Assembly: GCF_030547075.1 (NCBI RefSeq)
Contig: NZ_JAUOQH010000003.1
Coordinates: forward strand, 1 to 64,000
Direction: 5' to 3'
Length of the DNA: 64,000 bases
Source: Alteromonas sp. 1_MG-2023
GTDB lineage: Bacteria > Pseudomonadota > Gammaproteobacteria > Enterobacterales > Alteromonadaceae
Part shown: positions 47,853 to 58,361 of the stretch, piece by piece
How positions within the stretch are numbered: position 1 is the first letter of the stretch
Layout: each line of letters starts with the position of its first letter
The notes under the pieces: model-generated
Databases searched by the model: none
Told to the model about the DNA's origin: nothing
The model's input: the letters and a program-made list of their open reading frames with translations, nothing else
Program-made: the position numbers and the translations under genes

Positions 47853-48293
47853 TTAGACAGTATTTAACAATACAGGTTGGAATTTACCTCTATCAAGCCT
47901 TTTAAGCCTAAATGCGATGGCTTTATAAGTAATTAAGGTCAATGCAATAGAAGGGATTAGCCCCCACAACTCATGATTAAGCCCAATGGATGGAAGGGTA
48001 GCATTTGCAAATGCAAAAATAGCGATAAAAATCAGCAGTGGCAATAAATACAGCCATGCTGACGCGCTTAACACTCCTTCCTCTGGCACACCTACTGTGA
48101 CGTCTTGCCCAATTGTAACTGGCATAGGTGAGCGTAAAGTAAGTTGCTGGGTTTTAGGGGCTAAGGCTCTCGATATCGCTCCAGTGCCACAGTCGCTTTG
48201 GGCTTGGCAGCTACTACAGGTCGATTTAATCGCTGCCTCTACCGTAATTAAATCACCATCGACAGCAACAACACGGGCGGTTTCGGTAATCAT
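47853..48293 (-). CDS. rseC: SigmaE regulatory protein RseC
   Basis: Small inner-membrane protein of the rpoE operon; relatives modulate sigmaE and act on the SoxR-reducing system. The 146 residues contain an N-terminal Cys cluster (CSSCQAQSDCGTG, about 26-38) and two transmembrane helices (about 78-97 and 105-122). Start overlaps rseB stop by one base. Confidence 0.92.
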   Translation of the reverse strand: MITETARVVAVDGDLITVEAAIKSTCSSCQAQSDCGTGAISRALAPKTQQLTLRSPMPVTIGQDVTVGVPEEGVLSASAWLYLLPLLIFIAIFAFANATLPSIGLNHELWGLIPSIALTLITYKAIAFRLKRLDRGKFQPVLLNTV

Positions 48294-49465
48294 TACTTTT
48301 CTACTATCTGAGAAAGTGATGTGGCAATAGCATTCGCCGTTTGGGGCGGAATTTCACCCACTACAGTCACTTGAGTATTACCATCAGTCAGCGTAAGAAA
48401 GGTGCTTAAATCGTTTCTAAGTACTAAATCACCGCCTAGCGCGTCGTTTGCTGGTTGAACATAAACAGATACATCCACCAAGCCATCGCTATACATCTTG
48501 TATTCTACTACTTGGCCAGTTAACGCTAGACGTCGGGTATCGCCTCTAACTTCTTCCATGCCGTTAGGTAAATACTTCACTTCCCAATTAGGCTGTCGCG
48601 ACTGCTTTTGAGTTAACGCCATAGGCTTAGGCAAAGAAGCTTGATTGATGCGATCAAAGTATTCATCAGGCGCGTCGGTAATTTTAAGCGAGGTCACTTG
48701 AATTTGTTCTAACAAGCCGCCTTGCAAGTCGAGCATATTAAGCTTTAATACCATGCCGGTATCTTCATCTAGCCATAACTGGTAGCTGAAGCGGCTGTTG
48801 TCACGACTAACAATACGGATTTGTTGAGCTGGTCTGCCGGCTACTCGTGCTCTGCCTACAGACACAAATTCGTAACCGCTTTTTAGTCTTTCTGGGTGGT
48901 GAAGTAGTTCACTGGGAATAGGGCCATTGATAAATTCAGAGCGCAAACTATAGGGCGACACATCTGGCTCAAATACACTCACAATACCATCAACACGGAT
49001 TTGCTCTCGGCCGGGGCCATTTTGTAAGTTTAGTTGCTCCATGCTGGTGCCATCTTCAAGTACTCCGTGGCGCCATAAAAAAGGAATGGTTTCACGCCCA
49101 GCTCTGCTTTGCACAAAAGCAACTTCAAAGTTACTGGTTCTAACCACTTCACTTAACTGCATCAGCCAGTCGGATGTAGACTGAGGGTGCGGATTAGCGA
49201 CCACCAATTCAGTAGATTCTAAGTTTGTTACAGGCACTACTGACGCTGCACTTAAAGTGCTTAAATCACCAGAGGTTTCTTGGGATTGTAGAGTTTCAGT
49301 GGCCTGAGTAGAAGTATACTCTTGCGCTAGGGAGCCAAAGGAAACAAAGAGCCCACACATAGTCATAGAGAAGAAGCGAACAAAGACGCTTAATTTTACG
49401 TTAGCTAAAAACACGCGTACCAGCACACAAGGTGCTGGTACGTTATTACGATAATCTATTTTCAT
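48293..49465 (-). CDS. rseB: SigmaE regulatory protein RseB (MucB/RseB)
   Basis: Periplasmic sensor that binds RseA and protects it from DegS cleavage; mislocalised lipopolysaccharide or lipoprotein releases it. It has an N-terminal signal region, then a large LolA-like domain (about 80-260) and the smaller C-terminal domain (about 280-390). The 390-residue frame has an unusually long leader (about 48 residues before SLAQE); a later start near the MTMCGLF segment would give a normal signal peptide. 33 bases after rseA. Confidence 0.93.
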   Translation of the reverse strand: MKIDYRNNVPAPCVLVRVFLANVKLSVFVRFFSMTMCGLFVSFGSLAQEYTSTQATETLQSQETSGDLSTLSAASVVPVTNLESTELVVANPHPQSTSDWLMQLSEVVRTSNFEVAFVQSRAGRETIPFLWRHGVLEDGTSMEQLNLQNGPGREQIRVDGIVSVFEPDVSPYSLRSEFINGPIPSELLHHPERLKSGYEFVSVGRARVAGRPAQQIRIVSRDNSRFSYQLWLDEDTGMVLKLNMLDLQGGLLEQIQVTSLKITDAPDEYFDRINQASLPKPMALTQKQSRQPNWEVKYLPNGMEEVRGDTRRLALTGQVVEYKMYSDGLVDVSVYVQPANDALGGDLVLRNDLSTFLTLTDGNTQVTVVGEIPPQTANAIATSLSQIVEK

Positions 49466-49498
49466 TAAACGATATTCTTACAAACGTTTACAGATGTC

Positions 49499-50083
49499 TT
49501 ATGGGCGGTTATCAGCACTCGCCTCAACATCGTCAGCTTCAGAGTCTTGCGCTTGTTTCAATTTCACTTGTTGCTCATGATCAGCAATCAGTGCATTAAT
49601 TTTACGCTTTTTCTCTAAAACTTCATTCATATCATTACGGGGTAACGCACGAGTCTGCTCTAAACTAACTGGTGCTAAACCACCTTGAGGACCTGCTGTT
49701 GGTGCCGTCATGAAAGGTTCAGTTGGCGCAGGTTGATTGAAGTGCTGAACACCTAAAATCACGGCTACAGCTACTGATGCTGCCACTGCAAACTGACCAG
49801 ACTGTTTCGCAAACGGAACCACACTGCCAATAACTGGAATTGAACGCCAACGTGAAGCTTTCGGCGCGACAATAGCAGGCTCATCTTCAAGCGCAGCAGC
49901 GACACTAGCAGTAATATCTAACTGCGGAGCCACACTTGCTTCTTTGCGCATTGCGCCTCTAATAACATGGTAGCGTTGCCATTTGGCTTGCAATTCTTCA
50001 TCTTGCTTAATCGCTTCAATGATTGCATCGCCATCTATTTCGCCATCCATAAAAGCGGACAAATTTTCTTGCTGTTGCGTCAT
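49499..50083 (-). CDS. rseA: Anti-sigmaE factor RseA
   Basis: Single-pass inner-membrane anti-sigma factor that holds sigmaE until proteolysis by DegS and RseP. The N-terminal domain begins QQENLSAFMDGEID as in E. coli RseA; the membrane helix is near residues 98-112 (FAVAASVAVAVILGV), and the periplasmic tail is Gln/Asp/Glu-rich. At 194 residues it is near family length. Translation begins 89 bases after rpoE. Confidence 0.94.
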   Translation of the reverse strand: MTQQQENLSAFMDGEIDGDAIIEAIKQDEELQAKWQRYHVIRGAMRKEASVAPQLDITASVAAALEDEPAIVAPKASRWRSIPVIGSVVPFAKQSGQFAVAASVAVAVILGVQHFNQPAPTEPFMTAPTAGPQGGLAPVSLEQTRALPRNDMNEVLEKKRKINALIADHEQQVKLKQAQDSEADDVEASADNRP

Positions 50084-50172
50084 AAAATCATTTCCTGATC
50101 AACTGTGACCAATTATTACCCTAACACAGCTGTTAGTCTGCTCAACATAATGAAAGTTCATTTTCATTATAT

Positions 50173-50751
50173 TTAATTTTCTAACAATGGTTGAATCACT
50201 TTATCGATAGCCTCCCGAGCCCGGAAAATTCGTGACCTAACTGTACCTACAGGGCACGCCATCACGTTTGCAATTTCCTCATAACTTAACCCTTCAATTT
50301 CTCGAAGTGTTATGGCCATACGAAGGTCATCGGGTAACTTTTCCACCACTTTGAATAAGGTTTCTTCAATTTCATCCGTTAACAAACTGCGTTCTGGCGT
50401 GGATTGCTCTTTAAGTGCATCACTGCCTTCATAGAAGTCTGCTTCGTCTGCGTCGACATCACTAGCGGGTGGCTTCCTTCCCTGCGCAACAAGATAGTTT
50501 TTAGCACTGTTAACCGCAATACGGTATAACCAAGTATAAAACGCACTGTCACCACGAAAGTTTGGTAATGCCCGGTAAGCTTTAATAAACGCTTCTTGGG
50601 TAACATCAGCCACATCACCGCTGTTCTTTACATAGCGCGATACCAAGTGCATTACTTTGTGCTGATAGCGAGTTACCAGTAAGTTAAATGCATTTTTATC
50701 GCCACGCTGTACTTTTTCGACCAATTGTTGGTCGGTTATCTGCTCGCTCAT
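50173..50751 (-). CDS. rpoE: Envelope-stress sigma factor RpoE (sigmaE)
   Basis: Directs transcription of outer-membrane protein quality control genes, with bamD and lpxD in this window being typical targets in E. coli. The start at 50751 gives MSEQITDQQLVEKVQRGD, matching E. coli RpoE; an ATG three codons upstream (50760) is also possible. The 192 residues have region 2 (VTQEAFIKAYRALPNFRGD) and region 4 (SYEEIANVMACPVGTVRSR). Heads rpoE-rseA-rseB-rseC and is divergent from nadB, as in E. coli. Confidence 0.97.
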   Translation of the reverse strand: MSEQITDQQLVEKVQRGDKNAFNLLVTRYQHKVMHLVSRYVKNSGDVADVTQEAFIKAYRALPNFRGDSAFYTWLYRIAVNSAKNYLVAQGRKPPASDVDADEADFYEGSDALKEQSTPERSLLTDEIEETLFKVVEKLPDDLRMAITLREIEGLSYEEIANVMACPVGTVRSRIFRAREAIDKVIQPLLEN

Positions 50752-50803
50752 TCGAGCCATTACTCCTAACTTCAACTACACAATAGCTCTAACAAGCATT
50801 GAT

Positions 50804-50830
50804 GTAGACGCACACTGTTGCAAAAAGTTC
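50804..50830 (-). promoter_or_regulatory. Candidate autoregulated sigmaE promoter of rpoE
   Basis: On the minus strand, GAACTT (50825-50830), exactly 16 bases, then TCTAC (50804-50808), close to the sigmaE consensus GGAACTT-N16-TCTAA. It lies about 50 bases upstream of the rpoE ATG. SigmaE transcribing its own gene is the known arrangement in E. coli. Confidence 0.7.
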
Positions 50831-50947
50831 GGTGTAAGCATTAAAAATAGTTAAAAATGCTGAGACAAAGTCATTTGGATCATTGTGTTTTGCCACTCAT
50901 CCTTTAGACTTGCCGAACCTTTGCTCGTTTAATATATACAAAAATAC

Positions 50948-52609
50948 ATGAAATCAGTGTCATCTTCACTAACTTCCACATCAAATTCCATTGAACACCG
51001 ATGTGATGTACTGATTATAGGTAGCGGAGCTGCTGGGCTAAGCCTTGCATTAAGGCTTGCAGACCACTGTCAGGTTATTGTCCTCAGTAAGAGCGATCGC
51101 AACGAAGGTTCTACCCGTTATGCCCAAGGTGGCATTGCTGCGGTCTTTGATGAACAAGACTCTATTGATGCTCACGTACAAGATACGTTAAAAGCAGGCG
51201 GCGACCTATGCGATGAACCTGCCGTACGCTTTACTACCGAACGAGCAAAAGATGCCCTTAGCTGGCTTATCGGTTACGGCGTGCCGTTTGATACCGAAAC
51301 AACAGAGTCTGGTGAAGAACGTTTTCACCTTACCCGTGAAGGTGGGCATAGCCACCGGCGTATTCTACATGCGGCTGATGCCACCGGCGAAGCATTACAA
51401 ATAACGTTAAACGATGCGGTTTCTGCACACCCTAACATTCATGTATTTGAACGTTACAATGCTATCGATCTTATTCCATCAAAAGACGATAAAAAGCGAA
51501 TTATTGGTGCGTATGTATGGAACCGTCAACAAGAGCATGTTGAAGTCATTCGCGCACCTTTCATTTCGTTAGCAACCGGTGGTGGCAGTAAAGTTTATCA
51601 GTATACTTCCAACCCAGATGTATCAAGCGGCGACGGTATTGCAATGGCGTGGCGAGCGGGTTGTCGTGTGGCCAATATGGAATTTAATCAATTCCACCCT
51701 ACGTGTTTATTCCACCCGCAAGCCAGAAACTTTCTTATTACCGAAGCACTTCGTGGTGAAGGTGCGAACCTATGCCATGCAGATGGCACTCGTTTTATGC
51801 ATAAATTTGATGAACGTGGCGATTTAGCCCCCCGGGACGTGGTTGCTCGTGCCATCGATTATGAAATGAAACGCCTTGGTGCAGACTGCATGTATTTAGA
51901 TATCAGCCACAAGCCTGCTGATTTTATTGTTAAGCACTTTCCTAATATTTACCGTAAGTGCCGCTCGTTAGGTATCGATATTACTCGCGAACCTATTCCT
52001 GTGGTGCCTGCTGCTCATTACAGCTGTGGTGGTGTGGTAACTGACTTTAACGGCAAGACCGATTTAACTAACGTATACGCTATTGGTGAAGTGGCTTACA
52101 CAGGCTTACATGGCGCAAACCGTATGGCATCTAACTCACTGTTAGAATGTGTTGTGTTTGCCAGCGCGGCGGCTGAACATATTATTGCTAAATTACCTTC
52201 TGCGTCTTGTGAAGAAGCCATTCTGCCATGGGATGAAAGTCAGGTATCGAACTCTGATGAAGAAGTTATTATTCAACATAACTGGCATGAACTGCGCCTA
52301 TTTATGTGGGATTACGTAGGTATTGTTCGCACTGACAAACGGTTAGAGCGCGCCATGCGTCGAATAAACTTGCTGGAACAGGAAATTGCTGAATACTACG
52401 CGCATTTCAGGGTTAGCAATAATCTTCTTGAATTAAGAAACTTGGTTACGGTAGCTGAATTAATTGTGCGCTGCGCCATGCAACGTAAAGAAAGTCGTGG
52501 TCTGCACTTTAATTTGGACCATCCAGGACAGCTAGAAAACCCTAAACCAACATTCTTGTGCCCAGAAAAAGAGGCCCTACCCTCGGTACCAGGAACGCTT
52601 ATTTCTTAG
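50948..52609 (+). CDS. nadB: L-aspartate oxidase
   Basis: FAD enzyme that oxidises aspartate to iminoaspartate, the first step of NAD synthesis; NadE, the last step, is at 56491-57324. The 553 residues have the FAD motif [20 protein letters not shown] (about 21-40), a substrate region [18 protein letters not shown] (about 127-144) and HPTCLFHP. Full length. Start ATG has little leader, and a -10-like TATATA ends just before it; position of the true promoter is unclear. Confidence 0.97.
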   Translation: MKSVSSSLTSTSNSIEHRCDVLIIGSGAAGLSLALRLADHCQVIVLSKSDRNEGSTRYAQGGIAAVFDEQDSIDAHVQDTLKAGGDLCDEPAVRFTTERAKDALSWLIGYGVPFDTETTESGEERFHLTREGGHSHRRILHAADATGEALQITLNDAVSAHPNIHVFERYNAIDLIPSKDDKKRIIGAYVWNRQQEHVEVIRAPFISLATGGGSKVYQYTSNPDVSSGDGIAMAWRAGCRVANMEFNQFHPTCLFHPQARNFLITEALRGEGANLCHADGTRFMHKFDERGDLAPRDVVARAIDYEMKRLGADCMYLDISHKPADFIVKHFPNIYRKCRSLGIDITREPIPVVPAAHYSCGGVVTDFNGKTDLTNVYAIGEVAYTGLHGANRMASNSLLECVVFASAAAEHIIAKLPSASCEEAILPWDESQVSNSDEEVIIQHNWHELRLFMWDYVGIVRTDKRLERAMRRINLLEQEIAEYYAHFRVSNNLLELRNLVTVAELIVRCAMQRKESRGLHFNLDHPGQLENPKPTFLCPEKEALPSVPGTLIS

Positions 52610-52642
52610 CGCTTTTATTCGCCAGAGCGGTTACGAATAACG

Positions 52643-52684
52643 CTGGTGTAAACAAGCTTATGTAAATAAGCTTGTTTACACTAG
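52643..52684. terminator. Large hairpin between nadB and the MaoC gene
   Basis: A 15-bp perfect inverted repeat (GTGTAAACAAGCTTA at 52646-52660 and TAAGCTTGTTTACAC at 52667-52681) with a six-base loop. Placed between the convergent genes, it likely ends transcription in both directions, though it lacks a flanking T run. Confidence 0.6.
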
Positions 52685-52706
52685 GAAGCAGGGCTCATTT
52701 TCTAAC

Positions 52707-53561
52707 TTAAAGCGTGGAGACTTCTGCGTCTAAATGTACCTGTTGGTCATCGCTACTGGTTACTTCCAGAATTGAGCGGTCTTCATCACGGCACAATTGA
52801 TAAACATTAACACGGCAAGGCAACATAACAGGGCGTTTAAATCGACATACCACATCTGAAATGTGCTGTCCTTCCGATAGTGGCACAAACGATAATGCGC
52901 GAGCCAACGTCCACATACCATGGGCAATAGGGCGCTTAAAACCAAATAGCTTTGCGCTTAAACCAAACAAGTGAATTGGATTGTAGTCACCAGAGGTCTT
53001 TGCATACCGCCTTCCGGTATTCGCTGTAACATCTAGCTCTGATAATAAATTTTTCGGGCTATCAATGCACGCTTCTTTTATATCTTGTGTAGGCGCTTTA
53101 GGGGCAACATGCACAGCTTTTACTTTCACCAAGTAACTACTGATAGCTTTGTAAACGCAGCGGCCTTGTTGAAATGCCTCTAATGATACATCTACCTCCC
53201 AACCACGGGAATGAGGCCTAACATCGCTGAACCTTACGCGACACTCGAAAGTATCGCTTAAGTCACATTCATCTAGTACCTCAACCCGATTGGCAGCGTG
53301 TATTAATCCTAGTAAGGGGAAAGGACTTTTTTTGTCTAGTAAACACTGCATTTGAAGAGGCAGCGATAACATTTGTAAATAAAGAGGATGCATTTTAGCG
53401 GCATCGGGCCACTCTACTTCTTGGCAAAAAGCGCCATAATGCTTGTTGTCGACATCAATTTTTTTGGTATAAATGCGAGGAGGGAGTGTGGGCGGCTTAA
53501 ATTGCATTAACTGTCGGGTATCGACACGTTTAAATAAAGCTTTTGAGTACTCACGAAACAT
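52707..53561 (-). CDS. MaoC-type hot-dog hydratase
   Basis: A member of the MaoC dehydratase family, which hydrates enoyl-CoA or enoyl-ACP. The catalytic Asp and His are present in SGDYNPIHLFG (about 210-220 in this form), with RPIAHGMW downstream, so an active (R)-specific hydratase is likely. The start at 53561 (284 residues) is chosen because it follows an AGGA site and overlaps ygfX by only 11 bases; a frame up to 53645 exists. N-terminal half is an unhydratase-like hot-dog domain. Coupled to ygfX and sdhE. Substrate unknown. Confidence 0.82.
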   Translation of the reverse strand: MFREYSKALFKRVDTRQLMQFKPPTLPPRIYTKKIDVDNKHYGAFCQEVEWPDAAKMHPLYLQMLSLPLQMQCLLDKKSPFPLLGLIHAANRVEVLDECDLSDTFECRVRFSDVRPHSRGWEVDVSLEAFQQGRCVYKAISSYLVKVKAVHVAPKAPTQDIKEACIDSPKNLLSELDVTANTGRRYAKTSGDYNPIHLFGLSAKLFGFKRPIAHGMWTLARALSFVPLSEGQHISDVVCRFKRPVMLPCRVNVYQLCRDEDRSILEVTSSDDQQVHLDAEVSTL

Positions 53562-54057
53562 CAATGTTATTCCTTGTTTGGCCAGCGCCTTGAGCAAAGA
53601 TAATAGCCCGACATAGACGTCGGTAATCCGCTTCAGAGCATTCACCTTTTAAAACCCAGCGTACATGCTCGTAATCAGGCTGGTACCATTTTCGTGCGGT
53701 TCGTTCCACATTAAGGGTAAGGCCCCATGGTAATAATAAAGACGAAGGATGAAGATTTACCGCAGGTGCATAAATTTCTTCACCCAACATCATCAAAGCC
53801 CGTATTGTGCCATTATCTGTTAGCGTGTAAACATCATTAAATGATGATGACAAGGCAGCATGGGCTATCCCGCTTTTTATTTTTAGGTAACATATAACAA
53901 GCAATGGAATACATAATAAAAGCCACATGGGGCTAACCCATGTCCACAAGGCTTCAGATAAGTTAATAAGGCTGAAACCTGTGACTGCAATAAGAACAAT
54001 GAAGCCTGTTGCATATCGCCAAGGCGAGTAATAAAGTTTAACCCTGTACTTTGACAC
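53551..54057 (-). CDS. ygfX: YgfX (CptA) family membrane protein
   Basis: A 168-residue inner-membrane protein with two N-terminal helices (about 15-32 and 38-56) and a cytoplasmic domain. In E. coli, YgfX is paired with SdhE; it has been reported as a toxin acting on FtsZ/MreB, though a role with succinate dehydrogenase is also proposed. Overlap with sdhE is 20 bases, so translation is coupled. Sequence similarity is modest, and the call rests on topology and context. Confidence 0.8.
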   Translation of the reverse strand: MSKYRVKLYYSPWRYATGFIVLIAVTGFSLINLSEALWTWVSPMWLLLCIPLLVICYLKIKSGIAHAALSSSFNDVYTLTDNGTIRALMMLGEEIYAPAVNLHPSSLLLPWGLTLNVERTARKWYQPDYEHVRWVLKGECSEADYRRLCRAIIFAQGAGQTRNNIDVS

Positions 54058-54295
54058 GATTAACGATGGTAGACACCATGCCAGCTAATTCTGGATCTTC
54101 ACACTTTTGATGCCCCATAAACCAGGCAAATAAATCCGGATCGTCGCTAGTCAGTAAGCGTTCGAATATTACTTGTTGCTCGAAATCAAGCGAGTCGAAA
54201 GCTTCATCAACAAAAGGCATGAGTAACACATCTAGTTCAAGCATACCTCTGCGGCACGCCCATTTTAATCTAGCTCGTCTTTTTGGCTCAAACAT
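54038..54295 (-). CDS. sdhE: FAD assembly factor SdhE
   Basis: Helps attach FAD to succinate dehydrogenase and fumarate reductase flavoproteins. The 85 residues have the invariant RGMLELD motif (residues 16-22) required for flavinylation. It is short and full length. Divergent from ygfZ, the same local arrangement as in E. coli (ygfZ, sdhE-ygfX). Confidence 0.95.
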   Translation of the reverse strand: MFEPKRRARLKWACRRGMLELDVLLMPFVDEAFDSLDFEQQVIFERLLTSDDPDLFAWFMGHQKCEDPELAGMVSTIVNRVKVQG

Positions 54296-54508
54296 AAATT
54301 TACGGCCTTAGTTATTATTTTAAATACTAGTATCATATTACCACGGTGAAGGCCGATGGATCACTGCCCTTTTAGCCAGAAACCCGTTTCAATAACACCT
54401 TCTAGGCCATGATTTGCAATCAAATGATGATATTCTGTGCCCCTGCCCTTGATAAAGCGTGTAAACCCCTCACCTACTACATTATAAATTCTTCATTCGG
54501 AACCTTTG

Positions 54509-55507
54509 ATGACAGCGTTAACGACCCTTTCTGAATTACCTTCGCATTATGCGATTAAGCTAAATGACAATATGGCTATTAAATTAGAAGGTGAGCAAGC
54601 TGATAGCTATCTGCATGGTCAAGTGACTGTAAACATTAATGCATTGGATGAGAATACCGTTAGGCACTGTGCGCATTGCGATAATAAAGGGAAGACGTGG
54701 TCTATTTCTTATGTCGCTCGTCACAACAACTCCATTTTCATGCTAACGAATAAAGATGCTGGCTCGCATTCACTGGCTCAACTGAATAAGTATGGGGTGT
54801 TTTCAAAGGTTGATATTACCGATGAAACCAATCAGTACACTCAGTTTTTCTTAGGCGAGAATTTAGCGCAGATGTTGCTTAACACCTATTTCGAAACACT
54901 GCCAAGTGACCCATTGACCAGTGTTCATAGCGAAGCCGGCTGGGTATTTAAAAGTGATACACGCCATAATGGCTATTACGTGGTGTTGGCGTCTTCGCTA
55001 ACCTCAGAATTTGAACAAAAAGTAAAAGACACTAACGGCTCCATTTTTGAACAAAATGTATACGATGCTATTATGATAGAAAGTGCTGTACCTTCTATTC
55101 AAGAGACCGGTATTAGTGAATACGTGCCGCAAATGATGAATGTACAAGCGCTTAACGGCATCGATTTCGATAAAGGCTGCTATATGGGTCAAGAAGTGGT
55201 TGCTCGCACTCGCTTCTTAGGTAAAAACAAGCGTGCCGCGTACAGCTTTTCAGTGCCCAAAGCGGTACATGTTAAAGCGGGCGATACGCTAGAAAAGCAG
55301 TTGGGTGAAAACTGGCGTCGCGCGGGTATGGTTATTCGAACAGCCGAGCTTACTGAAGAAACTTGGTTTATGGCGGTACTTTCAAATGATACCACTGAAC
55401 AGGATATTCACCGCTTAGCTGATCAAGTTGAAATTACCTGCTACCCTAGCCCTTTACCGTATAGCATTGAGCAAGCAAAAAGCGCTCTGGTTAAAAACCG
55501 TAAATAA
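54509..55507 (+). CDS. ygfZ: Folate-binding tRNA-modifying protein YgfZ
   Basis: Tetrahydrofolate-binding protein that supports certain Fe-S enzymes, including the tRNA thiomethylase MiaB. ATG 54509 is preferred to an upstream TTG three bases earlier. The 332 residues have the GcvT-like fold, with the conserved K-G-C-Y-x-G-Q-E motif at about 223-230 including the essential cysteine (DKGCYMGQEVVAR). The start has no strong ribosome site. Confidence 0.95.
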   Translation: MTALTTLSELPSHYAIKLNDNMAIKLEGEQADSYLHGQVTVNINALDENTVRHCAHCDNKGKTWSISYVARHNNSIFMLTNKDAGSHSLAQLNKYGVFSKVDITDETNQYTQFFLGENLAQMLLNTYFETLPSDPLTSVHSEAGWVFKSDTRHNGYYVVLASSLTSEFEQKVKDTNGSIFEQNVYDAIMIESAVPSIQETGISEYVPQMMNVQALNGIDFDKGCYMGQEVVARTRFLGKNKRAAYSFSVPKAVHVKAGDTLEKQLGENWRRAGMVIRTAELTEETWFMAVLSNDTTEQDIHRLADQVEITCYPSPLPYSIEQAKSALVKNRK

Positions 55508-55560
55508 ACGTAACCAAATTTAAAACCATCGCCCGTAAGGGCAAAACTACAGGACAAATT

Positions 55561-56040
55561 ATGACTATAACCTCTGACAGCGTTGTCACCCTTCACTACA
55601 CCGTTTCAACTGAAGACGGTACCGAGCTTGATTCATCAGCCGGTAAGGAGCCACTTGTAGTGCTTCAAGGGCGCCGCTTTCTCATTGAGGGACTAGAAGA
55701 CGCATTGATGGGTAAAGAAAAAGGCGAGAAGTTCAACCTTTCAGTTGAGCCAGAAAAAGCCTACGGTGAACGTATTGATGAACTCGTTCAGCGCGTACCT
55801 AGTTCAATGTTTGAAGGGATGGATGTTGAAGTTGGCATGTCTTTTCGTGCAACCACTCCTGAAGGTGAGCAGTCGGTTATTATAATCGAAACATCTGACG
55901 ATGAAGTTGTTGTTGATGGCAATCACCCGCTTGCAGGTATTCCGCTTACTTTTGATGTAGAAGTCGTTGATGTACGCGACGCTACTGCTGAAGAATTAGA
56001 GCATGGCCATGCACATGGTCCTGGTGGTCATGAGCACTAA
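55561..56040 (+). CDS. FKBP-type peptidyl-prolyl isomerase (SlyD-like)
   Basis: A 159-residue FKBP-type isomerase with an insert-in-flap chaperone domain (about 70-125) as in SlyD. The FKBP core has LHYTVSTEDGTELDSS and VLQGRRFLIEGLEDALMGKEKGE. C-terminal tail is His-rich (HGHAHGPGGHEH), which suggests metal binding, but it is much shorter than the E. coli SlyD tail. AGGA precedes the ATG. 53 bases after ygfZ and followed by a terminator. Confidence 0.88.
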   Translation: MTITSDSVVTLHYTVSTEDGTELDSSAGKEPLVVLQGRRFLIEGLEDALMGKEKGEKFNLSVEPEKAYGERIDELVQRVPSSMFEGMDVEVGMSFRATTPEGEQSVIIIETSDDEVVVDGNHPLAGIPLTFDVEVVDVRDATAEELEHGHAHGPGGHEH

Positions 56041-56095
56041 TTTTTTTGTTTGCTTACCCGACTAGTCGAACAAGCATATACAAAATATAAAAACT

Positions 56096-56122
56096 AAAAA
56101 GGGAGCTTACGCTCCCTTTTTT
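56096..56122. terminator. Bidirectional terminator between the SlyD-like gene and glnB
   Basis: GGGAGC / GCTCCC stem, four-base loop, five A before and six T after. It sits between convergent genes, so it can end transcription of either. Confidence 0.88.
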
Positions 56123-56146
56123 GCATTCATATTATGTCACCGCTTT

Positions 56147-57324
<1,178 letters not shown>

Positions 57325-57584
57325 TATAATGTCCAATTAGTGAGTAGGCGTCCTGATACCTGAGTTTACGATAAACTCGTCTTAGATGTTAGTGGAATTA
57401 GAATTCAAACGTCATTAATCACTAAATTTAATCAATTTTTGTATCGTAGAGCATGCCTACCGTTAAATTTTTATACCCATTTCAGCGTAAATTGGTTTAC
57501 CTTGGAAACTTGCCCATGTTTGCATCTATTGTTGTATAAATTGAAGCTAACGTTATTATCAATACAAATTAACTTAGTAAATAA

Positions 57585-58160
57585 ATGTCAGTGAAAACAA
57601 ACCCCTTCAGCTTTGCCCGCAATCAAAACGGCCTAACGCTATTAGAAATGCTTATTACAGTCGCTATCTTAGCGATATTAATTGGTATTGTAGCTCCGTC
57701 TATAAATTCTATTTTAGTCAAAAATAGAGTGACGGGAGATATAAACACGTTGAGCGCAATTGCACAGCAAGCGCGTTTTACTGCTGTTGACGAACAATTT
57801 AATGTACTGCTGTGCCCTACCACTGATTACGGCAGCTGCGTTAACGATTGGGCAAATGCAAAGATGGTATTTATTGATGAAAACGGTAATGGCAGTAGAG
57901 ATACCAACGAAGAGCTTATTGCCAGTAGCGACCCGCTAAATTCGGGCAATACCATCAGTGGCATTACTGGCACGGTCACCTTTACCGAGCAAGGCAGTAT
58001 TAGTACCGCTGCAACCATTACAATTTGCCCGAATAGCGCAGATGTATCTTATGCTTCAGCCCTACTATTTTCTCTTTTCGGCCGAATCTCTGTCGCCATC
58101 GATAGCGACGATGATGGTGTTAAAGAAAATTTATCGGGTACAGCACTTACTTGTCCTTAA
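57585..58160 (+). CDS. Type IV pilin-like protein, FimT/GspH family
   Basis: A 191-residue minor pilin candidate. The prepilin peptidase site is G16-L17 with E21 at mature position 5 (GLTLLEML), followed by a hydrophobic helix and a FimT/GspH-type domain; two or more Cys pairs are present. The mature residue is Leu, less common than Phe. No clear ribosome site is seen before the ATG. It opens the pilin locus at 57585-64000 and is followed by a hairpin and a tandem repeat. Confidence 0.82.
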   Translation: MSVKTNPFSFARNQNGLTLLEMLITVAILAILIGIVAPSINSILVKNRVTGDINTLSAIAQQARFTAVDEQFNVLLCPTTDYGSCVNDWANAKMVFIDENGNGSRDTNEELIASSDPLNSGNTISGITGTVTFTEQGSISTAATITICPNSADVSYASALLFSLFGRISVAIDSDDDGVKENLSGTALTCP

Positions 58161-58176
58161 TTTTTTCTTAATAATA

Positions 58177-58207
58177 AAGGGCATGCTATCGGTGTGCCCT
58201 TAGCTTT
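58177..58207 (+). terminator. Probable terminator after the FimT-like gene
   Basis: AAGGGCA / TGCCCTT stem with an 11-base loop followed by a short T run, 16 bases past the stop. Confidence 0.55.
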
Positions 58208-58250
58208 TTGCTTGGATTTTTGCTTAGTTTTGCTAACATAAATTGCCTGG

Positions 58251-58295
58251 CTTTCCTTGGCATGGCTTTCCTTGGCATGGCTTTCCTTGGCATGG
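58251..58295. repeat. Three tandem copies of a 15-bp unit
   Basis: CTTTCCTTGGCATGG occurs three times without mismatch between the FimT-like gene and the downstream minus-strand pilin. It is not within a gene I believe in. A small minus-strand frame reading M-P-R-K-A repeats is a by-product. The function, if any, is unknown. Confidence 0.9.
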
Positions 58296-58361
58296 GTTGT
58301 CTGTCATACGTTGCTTTTATACCCAACCACCGTCCCCGAAGAGATTCTATGTAAACTCGAG

